From Clostridia bacterium (lineage in GTDB: Bacteria; Bacillota_A; Clostridia; Christensenellales; Borkfalkiaceae): a stretch of DNA of 7,386 nt. The translations under genes and the position numbers were made by a program. Positions 1 to 4,882 of this stretch are shown here, one piece after another (within the stretch, counting starts at the first letter, position 1; the number at the start of each line of letters is the position of its first letter). Under the pieces are notes generated by a model. The model worked only from the letters and a program-made list of their open reading frames with translations. It was not told the DNA's origin and did no database searches. Location of the stretch: assembly GCA_017399665.1 (NCBI GenBank), contig JAFQBR010000358.1, positions 1 through 7,386 on the forward strand. Direction: 5' to 3'.

Positions 1-1123
1 AATACAAAAGGCTGTTTTTATTGGTGCGAACAATGGCAACTGCTGCACTATTACCCCCTGCCCCCGGCAAATTAAAGCTTATGTTACCGCTTTGTGAAAT
101 AAAATTACTTATAGAACCCATTCCAGAACCGCCACCTGGAACACCGCCTATACCACCATCGTTCAACCCGCCGTCAGGTAAAAAGTTGTTAAACTTATCA
201 AAATCAAACCCAGCGTTTTCCAACAATTGATTTATTCTATCTCGCGAACCGGGGAATGGATCAGGTGGTTCATACCTATTTTCGTAAGCACTCATAAGCC
301 TTGAAAGGTAATCTTTAACGTTAGTCCAATAGGTTTCTAATCTACCAACCGTGCCGTGAGTTGTTTCAACAAAATTCTTAAATGAGGCATCAAGTCTATT
401 TTTAAACAAAGCCAATAAAGAAAAACTTACGGCAGATGATGAAATTAAGGCTATGTAATATTTTTTTGATGGTGGTTTTGCTATACTGTCGATACCAGCA
501 TAAGCCACGTCGCGCGCTGTTCTTATGTTTAAAACACCGGCAACGATATAAATTGCATAAAATAAGAAAATATCAACTAAAGTTTTATATATATAAGAAT
601 AATCCTCAATAAGAGGAATAGCCATCTCGATTAAAAGCAGTACGGTTAAAACAAGAGTGCGCCTTTTAAAGGAATATATTTGCCCTTTATATTCACTCAC
701 AGGGGCTTTTAATCCCATAGTTTTTTCTTTGCAAATTACGTTAATGAATACAACTCCCACAATAAAGCAGATAATCACTGGTAACGAGTACTTTTGATCT
801 AATAGCTGAACGGGTGTTATACTTGTAAGGTGTTCTATAAACGCCCAACTTATGTAATGCCCCATTATCATAAACAGCAAGAGTAATACAGAGGAAAGAG
901 AAACAAGAACTTTTAAAACTTTTCTTATGAATTTTATTGGTACAAGCTTGCATACGGAAACTAAAAATGCCGCTACGAAATAATATAAAAAATATTCAAT
1001 TTGAACCGCATATGAAATATAATCCACTGTGGAAGTAAGCATTTTTGCCAATAGGAAAAGTATCGATATAATGTATACCGATTTAAAAAATCTATTGACT
1101 GTATATGCAAACTTAACGTTCAT
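1..1123 (-). CDS. Polytopic membrane protein, probable N-terminal part of a transglutaminase-like (TgpA/YebA-type) protein; partial
   Basis: Reading from ATG at 1123, the frame stays open for 374 codons and leaves the window at base 1, so the C-terminus is missing. About seven hydrophobic segments are visible, near residues 15-30, 40-60, 68-88, 113-131, 155-172, 178-199 and 222-240. They are followed by a soluble region, a Gly-rich linker (about 316-337) and a beta-like stretch ending in AVAIVRTNKNSLLY. In TgpA-type proteins this order (membrane bundle, linker, then a strand leading to a YWRG-like motif) precedes an extracytoplasmic transglutaminase domain, which would lie outside the window. 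The start is one base after the DUF58 stop codon and has no good Shine-Dalgarno of its own, which suggests translational coupling. In Bacillus subtilis the equivalent cluster is yeaC-yeaD-yebA. The membrane protein is certain; the family assignment rests mostly on context, because the catalytic domain is not visible. Confidence 0.72.
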   Translation of the reverse strand, partial: MNVKFAYTVNRFFKSVYIISILFLLAKMLTSTVDYISYAVQIEYFLYYFVAAFLVSVCKLVPIKFIRKVLKVLVSLSSVLLLLFMIMGHYISWAFIEHLTSITPVQLLDQKYSLPVIICFIVGVVFINVICKEKTMGLKAPVSEYKGQIYSFKRRTLVLTVLLLIEMAIPLIEDYSYIYKTLVDIFLFYAIYIVAGVLNIRTARDVAYAGIDSIAKPPSKKYYIALISSSAVSFSLLALFKNRLDASFKNFVETTHGTVGRLETYWTNVKDYLSRLMSAYENRYEPPDPFPGSRDRINQLLENAGFDFDKFNNFLPDGGLNDGGIGGVPGGGSGMGSISNFISQSGNISFNLPGAGGNSAAVAIVRTNKNSLLY

Positions 1124-1124
1124 A

Positions 1125-2240
1125 TTAGTTACCGTCTTCTACCTTATAATAATCGCGAGCATAAAGCTCAACCATTTCTATACCTTTGATTTTGCCAAGC
1201 TTTTTAATTTGTGAATTAATTACAAACTTTTTCTTAGGCGCTAAATAAATAAGAGGTGCGCCAGAAGTGCATTTAATCGCATAATCTAACAATTCTTCCG
1301 TTTGAGTCAAACTATCTCTATTTCTTAAAACCGTTTGCATCTCGCCAAGCATTCTAAGCATATTTTGCTTACTTTTAGAGCTTTTTGCCGTACTTTTAAA
1401 AACATTGTTTTTAATTAGCGGAGAAACAGCGTTAGTATATAGCGTATAGGCTATGTGCTTTGACTCAAAATATTCAAGCAATTCGCGAAGCATTGAAATT
1501 GCATATTCTAAGTACTTATAGTCAAGACTTCCCTTGGTTGTTGATGTATAACCCGAAACGTCTAAAATAACTGCCGTAACGTGCGCCCCCATAGGCTCGA
1601 ACTGCTTTACTACAAACTCGTTCATTTGTGCAGTTTTTTTCCAGTTGATATGGCGCATTGGCTCGTGTCCGGTATATTCGCCGTAAGAACGGATAGACGC
1701 TTCGTCAAAAATAAAGCCCTTTTTTGCGTTAAAATCGCCGTAGCCTTCCATTATTATTTCGTTTATAAATACAGGGCTAACTCTTCTAGGCATAATGATT
1801 ACTTGATCGACGTCCTCTTTTTCGTAAAAAGAAGCGTGAAAGCCTAAAAGATCTAAGCTTTCAAGCCCAATTTTATGCATTTTATAAACACCCCTGTCTT
1901 TAATAGCAACAGCAGTGCTTATAGCTTGCGTGCCGTTGGGTGGAACAAAAGCTTTACCTATTATTTGCTTTTTCTTATCGCCTGCCCTAGAAATCTTGTA
2001 GCCATCATCTTTAAGTTCGAACTCTTCGTCTACAATTTGCTTTACGTAAAGCCTCCTTACCGTACGTGAGGTTTCATTTTTTATTTCAGTCTGAATATAA
2101 AAAACCTCGTCTGGCTCGCATAAATCCTTACTAAACTTTCTTGTATGCGATATTTTGTCCTTTTCGATAGGATCTTGCTTTGCTACGTAATTAATTATAA
2201 GCAGAGCGATAATTATAAAAATTACCGCAAAAAAATACAT
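1125..2240 (-). CDS. DUF58 family protein, partner of the MoxR ATPase
   Basis: The protein has 371 residues. An N-terminal hydrophobic segment (about 2-19) should anchor it in the membrane. The DUF58 signature lies at about 184-201: R184, Y186, Y189, G191, P194, R196, N199, W200 and K201, in the family pattern Y-x-x-G-x-x-P-R-x-I-x-W. A von Willebrand A-like strand follows with D227 and S229; the third MIDAS-type position is a tyrosine (Y231), so a complete metal site is not evident. DUF58 proteins are routinely encoded next to MoxR ATPases and are thought to be their substrates or adaptors in envelope or complex assembly, but no biochemical activity is established for the family. The ATG is three bases after the MoxR stop, and a GGAAGG sequence inside the last MoxR codons sits 7 nt upstream of it. 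The gene is therefore translated as part of the same operon. Confidence 0.9.
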   Translation of the reverse strand: MYFFAVIFIIIALLIINYVAKQDPIEKDKISHTRKFSKDLCEPDEVFYIQTEIKNETSRTVRRLYVKQIVDEEFELKDDGYKISRAGDKKKQIIGKAFVPPNGTQAISTAVAIKDRGVYKMHKIGLESLDLLGFHASFYEKEDVDQVIIMPRRVSPVFINEIIMEGYGDFNAKKGFIFDEASIRSYGEYTGHEPMRHINWKKTAQMNEFVVKQFEPMGAHVTAVILDVSGYTSTTKGSLDYKYLEYAISMLRELLEYFESKHIAYTLYTNAVSPLIKNNVFKSTAKSSKSKQNMLRMLGEMQTVLRNRDSLTQTEELLDYAIKCTSGAPLIYLAPKKKFVINSQIKKLGKIKGIEMVELYARDYYKVEDGN

Positions 2241-2243
2241 ATT

Positions 2244-3188
2244 TTAACCTTCCAAAGGAACTTGCACCTTAGCAAGTATTCTTTCAAACACCGCTCTTTG
2301 TTGTTTTTCAGTATCAGCGTCTGCATAAGACATACGGTGAAGTAAAATATTGGGCGCCATTTTTTGCACGTCTTCAGGCAATACGAATTCACGACCGCAA
2401 AGTCCAACGTAAGCTTTACATGCATTGTATAAGTCTTGGGTAGAACGTGGAGATGCACCTATAATAATCTCCTTTTCGTCCTTTCTGGTTGCCCAAATTA
2501 TATCCAAAATGTATTTTTCAACAACAGGAGAAACAGTAACCTGCTTAATTTCAGCCATTGCACGCTGAGTTTCTTCCCAAGTAATAACCTTTGAAACCGT
2601 TGCCAATATTTTAGAATTTTCTTCCCTTCTGCAAACCCTTATTTCATCTTCAGGCTTCATATAATCCATTTTTAAACGCATCATAAAACGGTCAAGCTGA
2701 GCTTCGGGAAGAGGATACGTTCCGTAAGATTCCAATGGGTTTTGGGTTGCAGAAACCATAAACGGCTTTGGTAAAACTCTTGTTACCCCGTCTACCGTAA
2801 CCTGACCTTCTGCCATAGCCTCTAATAAGCTTGACTGCGTTTTTGGACTTGAACGGTTTATTTCGTCTGCTAAAACTATATTTGCAAAAACAGGACCTTC
2901 GCGAAATTCAAAGCTTTCTTCCTTTTTGTTGTAAAAGTTAATACCCGTTATATCCGAAGGCATAACGTCAGGTGTAAACTGAATACGGTTAAACTTACCG
3001 CCAATAACGTTTGCAAATGTTTTTAGCAATAAGGTTTTGCCTGTACCGGGAATATCCTCAAATAAAATATGTCCACCGCAAAGGTGACATACGGTTATTA
3101 AGTCAATTTGTTCGCTTTTGCCTAAAACAACCTTACCTACTTCCATTTGAATTTTATTTCTGTAATTTAACAAAAATAACTTATCCAT
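2244..3188 (-). CDS. MoxR-family AAA+ ATPase
   Basis: The protein has 314 residues when started at ATG 3188. The AAA+ landmarks are all present: Walker A DIPGTGKT (45-52), Walker B VLADEINR (105-112) with D108 and E109, sensor 1 SATQNP (146-151), LDRF (165-168), and the GASPRST sensor 2 segment (244-250) with R248. Length and motif spacing are normal for MoxR proteins, which hydrolyse ATP to remodel or mature partner proteins, usually in the cytoplasm next to a VWA- or DUF58-type partner. That partner is the next gene here. The frame also allows a TTG start at 3200, but that codon overlaps the GGAGG Shine-Dalgarno (3194-3198), which is 5 nt upstream of ATG 3188; the ATG is the better start. 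It is the first gene of the operon and is preceded by a good promoter at 3230-3258. The family call is secure; the specific client is unknown. Confidence 0.95.
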   Translation of the reverse strand: MDKLFLLNYRNKIQMEVGKVVLGKSEQIDLITVCHLCGGHILFEDIPGTGKTLLLKTFANVIGGKFNRIQFTPDVMPSDITGINFYNKKEESFEFREGPVFANIVLADEINRSSPKTQSSLLEAMAEGQVTVDGVTRVLPKPFMVSATQNPLESYGTYPLPEAQLDRFMMRLKMDYMKPEDEIRVCRREENSKILATVSKVITWEETQRAMAEIKQVTVSPVVEKYILDIIWATRKDEKEIIIGASPRSTQDLYNACKAYVGLCGREFVLPEDVQKMAPNILLHRMSYADADTEKQQRAVFERILAKVQVPLEG

Positions 3189-3193
3189 GTTCG

Positions 3194-3198
3194 CCTCC
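3194..3198 (-). promoter_or_regulatory. Ribosome binding site of the MoxR gene
   Basis: On the minus strand this reads GGAGG, five bases before ATG 3188. It decides the start: an alternative TTG at 3200 overlaps this site and would leave no Shine-Dalgarno of its own. Confidence 0.85.
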
Positions 3199-3208
3199 AA
3201 ATTTTATG

Positions 3209-3230
3209 TTCAAATATACGAATATTTGAA
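3209..3230. repeat. Perfect 9-bp inverted repeat at the start of the MoxR operon (possible operator)
   Basis: The arms TTCAAATAT (3209-3217) and ATATTTGAA (3222-3230) are perfect inverted repeats around a 4-base centre. On the minus strand the repeat overlaps the last base of the -10 box and covers the expected transcription start (near 3223). That position suits a repressor operator, or a hairpin at the extreme 5' end of the mRNA. No regulator is encoded in the window, so the function is inferred from position and symmetry only. Confidence 0.5.
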
Positions 3231-3258
3231 TTGTATCATATTTGCATTGTTTTTTCAA
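3230..3258 (-). promoter_or_regulatory. Sigma-A-type promoter of the MoxR-DUF58-membrane protein operon
   Basis: On the minus strand a -35 box TTGAAA (3258-3253) and a -10 box TACAAT (3235-3230) are separated by exactly 17 bases. Each box has one mismatch to consensus. The start site would be near 3223, giving a leader of about 35 nt that contains the GGAGG site. Confidence 0.75.
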
Positions 3259-3354
3259 CAATTTTAACGTTGTTTTTATTTTATTTATAAGTTTTAATCA
3301 TTTTTAAAGTTGCGTTTAATGTTTTTTATGTTAATCTTTGCGGTAAATCACCAC

Positions 3355-3388
3355 AAAAAGGGCTCTATAGGTCGATTATCGCCACTTT
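3355..3388 (+). repeat. Intergenic hairpin element, copy A
   Basis: This is the first of three copies of AAAAA-N(5-7)-TATAGGTCGATTA-N6-CTTT; the core is at 3366-3378. The flanks AAAGGGC (3357-3363) and GCC-a-CTTT (3381-3388) pair over seven bases with one bulged A, leaving the core in the loop. Unlike copies B and C, it follows no plus-strand gene: it sits between the divergent promoters at 3230-3258 and 3418-3446, and neither promoter would transcribe it. On the minus strand it ends in five T's. The surrounding 3259-3417 stretch is AT-rich and holds no gene I can support. Confidence 0.7.
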
Positions 3389-3417
3389 AACGTCATATTA
3401 TATTATAATAAAAACTC

Positions 3418-3446
3418 TTGCGTTTTTACCTTTTATGTGTTATAAT
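3418..3446 (+). promoter_or_regulatory. Promoter of the uridine-kinase-like gene (extended -10)
   Basis: A perfect -10 box TATAAT (3441-3446) is preceded by TGT, an extended -10. A partial -35 box TTGCGT (3418-3423, 3 of 6 matches) lies 17 bases upstream. The start site would be near 3453, giving a leader of about 22 nt before ATG 3475. Confidence 0.65.
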
Positions 3447-3474
3447 TTAATAAATTATTTTTTTGGTTGGAGTT

Positions 3475-4548
3475 ATGGATAGTTTTAAAAAAACGCACAG
3501 CTTAATATTAAAACAGGTAAAAACCTACCCGAAACTAGAGTTACAGGATTTGTTTAAGTTTTTATTTCAAAGCTCATTTGGGTGCGAGCACTTAATATCT
3601 TCAAAACAAAAAGCAGAGCAATATATTAGTGAAGAGTACAGTAGACTTTTACATAAAAAATCAAACGTTGAAAAGCTTGATGGCAATTACTCGCGCGTGC
3701 ATTTAGGTATTTTATCAAAGGGACTTACTTCTAGCACCCTAGCAACACTTTTTTATCTATCTGCAAAAAAAGAAGAAAACGGGATTGCAAACCTTAAAAC
3801 AAAGCTTGATGTTTTAAAGAAAATGATATCAAACGGCGAACTGCCCTTTTGCATGCAAGAATTTAAAGAGCTTTTTTTAAAGTGGGAAAAAGCAGGCTTT
3901 ACCGCAATTCACCATTCAGACGAATTTAAACAAAACTATTCCCCTGCGTATAGGCTTATTGCCAACGAGTACCTTCCATACTTACCACTGTTTATAGAAA
4001 TTGATAAGCTCTTAAGCAAAACAAAAGCCATAACGGTAGTTGCAATCGACGGAGGAAGTGCCAGCGGAAAAAGCACGCTTGGCAATATTTTAAAAAGTGT
4101 TTACGGCTGTAATCTTTTTCACACGGATGATTTTTTCTTGCAACTTCATCAAAAAACAGCAGCTCGTTTAAACGAGCCCGGCGGAAATATGGATAGAGAA
4201 AGATTTTTACAGGAAATTTTAATTCCACTTTCTAAAAACGAAGAAGTCATATACAAAAAATTTAACTGCCAAACTCAATCTTTAAGTGAAGAAATAAAAG
4301 TAACCCCAGGAAAGCTTTGCGTTATAGAAGGCTGTTATTCTATGCACCCCGATTTAGTTAAACACTACGATTACTGCGTTTTTTTAGAAATTTCCCCCCT
4401 TTTACAAAAAAAGCGCATATTAAAACGCAACCAAAAAAGTTTAGCAAAAAAATTTTTTAAAGAATGGATACCGCTTGAAAACGCTTACTTTCAACACTTT
4501 AAAATAAAGCAAACGGCTAATTTAATAATAAAATCAAAGCAATTTTAG
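3475..4548 (+). CDS. Uridine-kinase-like P-loop protein with an unassigned N-terminal domain
   Basis: The protein has 357 residues from ATG 3475. The C-terminal half (about 185-357) is a nucleoside/uridine kinase-type P-loop domain: Walker A GGSASGKST (193-201), HTDDFF (216-221) with an acidic pair expected at the substrate or metal site, PGGNMDRERF (235-244), a Walker B-like strand VIEGCYS (283-289), and the late family pattern EWIPLENAYF (330-339) before a final hydrophobic strand. Such enzymes transfer phosphate from ATP or GTP to a nucleoside or similar small substrate in the cytoplasm; the actual substrate cannot be read from the sequence. The first 175 residues are largely helical, contain FQSSFGCEHL (31-40) and GFTAIHHSDEF (141-151), and match no domain I can name. 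Standalone uridine kinases are about 200-215 residues, so this is a long two-domain form. The start has a GGAG only 2 nt before the ATG, an unusually short spacing; an in-frame TTG at 3463 has no better site. The gene is monocistronic between its own promoter and terminator. Confidence 0.8.
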   Translation: MDSFKKTHSLILKQVKTYPKLELQDLFKFLFQSSFGCEHLISSKQKAEQYISEEYSRLLHKKSNVEKLDGNYSRVHLGILSKGLTSSTLATLFYLSAKKEENGIANLKTKLDVLKKMISNGELPFCMQEFKELFLKWEKAGFTAIHHSDEFKQNYSPAYRLIANEYLPYLPLFIEIDKLLSKTKAITVVAIDGGSASGKSTLGNILKSVYGCNLFHTDDFFLQLHQKTAARLNEPGGNMDRERFLQEILIPLSKNEEVIYKKFNCQTQSLSEEIKVTPGKLCVIEGCYSMHPDLVKHYDYCVFLEISPLLQKKRILKRNQKSLAKKFFKEWIPLENAYFQHFKIKQTANLIIKSKQF

Positions 4549-4549
4549 T

Positions 4550-4585
4550 AAAAAGTCGCGCTATAGGTCGATTAAACGAGCTTTT
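4550..4585 (+). repeat. Intergenic hairpin element, copy B (3' UTR of the kinase gene)
   Basis: The core TATAGGTCGATTA lies at 4562-4574 and shares 14 identical bases with copy A. The A-run begins two bases after the TAG stop. The flanks AAGTCG (4553-4558) and CGA-g-CTT (4577-4583) can pair with one bulged G; the arm sequence differs from copies A and C. The last bases (AGCTTTT) also form the 5' arm of the next inverted repeat, so the two hairpins exclude each other. Confidence 0.7.
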
Positions 4586-4605
4586 GTTAAAAAAAGACAA
4601 AAGCT
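4579..4605 (+). repeat. Perfect 9-bp inverted repeat overlapping copy B and the terminator
   Basis: AGCTTTTGT (4579-4587) and ACAAAAGCT (4597-4605) are perfect inverted repeats around an A-rich 9-base loop. The 5' arm uses bases of the copy B stem and the 3' arm uses bases of the terminator stem. Folding of this middle hairpin is therefore incompatible with both neighbours, as in an attenuator. Confidence 0.6.
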
Positions 4606-4623
4606 TACCTTAGCGCTTTTTTT
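4599..4623 (+). terminator. Intrinsic terminator of the uridine-kinase-like gene
   Basis: AAAAGC (4599-4604) pairs with GC-g-CTTTT (4613-4620) around an 8-base loop, and the 3' arm runs into seven T's (4617-4623). The stem is short and A/T-rich with one bulge, so it is a moderate rather than strong terminator. Confidence 0.6.
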
Positions 4624-4785
4624 ATGCTCATTTTTATTTATCTACTGCTTTTATTACCCCTTGTAAACTTAAAATAAAGAATTAAACGGAAAAATTAGAA
4701 CAGAACGTCGCACTTTTTCGCGCGCAATAATGAACGATATAAAAACTCTTTTTCTAATTCAAAAATAGAAAACTGCAAAAAACGC
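4624..4785. other. Intergenic stretch without a gene; A-tracts before the lipoprotein promoter
   Basis: I see no coding frame, RNA gene or repeat here. Three A-tracts (4761-4765, 4769-4772 and 4777-4782) lie directly upstream of the -35 box at 4786 and could act as an UP element for RNA polymerase. Confidence 0.5.
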
Positions 4786-4814
4786 TTGACAAAGCTTAAA
4801 TCATTTTATATAAT
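4786..4814 (+). promoter_or_regulatory. Full-consensus sigma-A promoter of the lipoprotein gene
   Basis: TTGACA (4786-4791) and TATAAT (4809-4814) both match consensus exactly and are 17 bases apart. Transcription would start near 4821. The leader of about 62 nt contains a weak A/T-only hairpin (4830-4837 with 4841-4848) and a GGGAG ribosome site (4871-4875), 7 nt before the ATG. Confidence 0.85.
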
Positions 4815-4882
4815 TTTGTATATCACATTATAATATAATATATATTATTAGATAAAATAACATTTTTGTTGGGAGATCTGTT

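Noticed and set aside
21..230. Proline-rich open frame on the plus strand
   Set aside because: It is the antisense shadow of the Gly-rich linker of the minus-strand membrane protein and has no ribosome site or recognisable domain.
741..953. Small minus-strand open frame starting MQACTNKIHKK
   Set aside because: It lies inside the membrane protein gene in another frame; the main frame has continuous transmembrane segments and operon spacing.
3189..3200. TTG start adding four residues to the MoxR protein
   Set aside because: The TTG overlaps the GGAGG Shine-Dalgarno, which is ideally placed for ATG 3188.
3366..3378. Resemblance of the core (AGGTCGATTA) to a tRNA T-arm
   Set aside because: No acceptor, D or anticodon arms are present around any copy, so it is not a tRNA or a clear tRNA fragment.
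3319..3390. Short plus-strand open frame through copy A encoding an SIGRLSPL-like end, with a similar IGRL peptide possible at copies B and C
   Set aside because: The reading frames do not share starts or lengths and have no ribosome sites. The hairpin pairing explains the conserved bases better than coding does.
4830..4848. Inverted repeat in the lipoprotein mRNA leader as an operator or riboswitch
   Set aside because: It consists only of A and T with a 3-base loop in very AT-rich DNA, so chance is a sufficient explanation.
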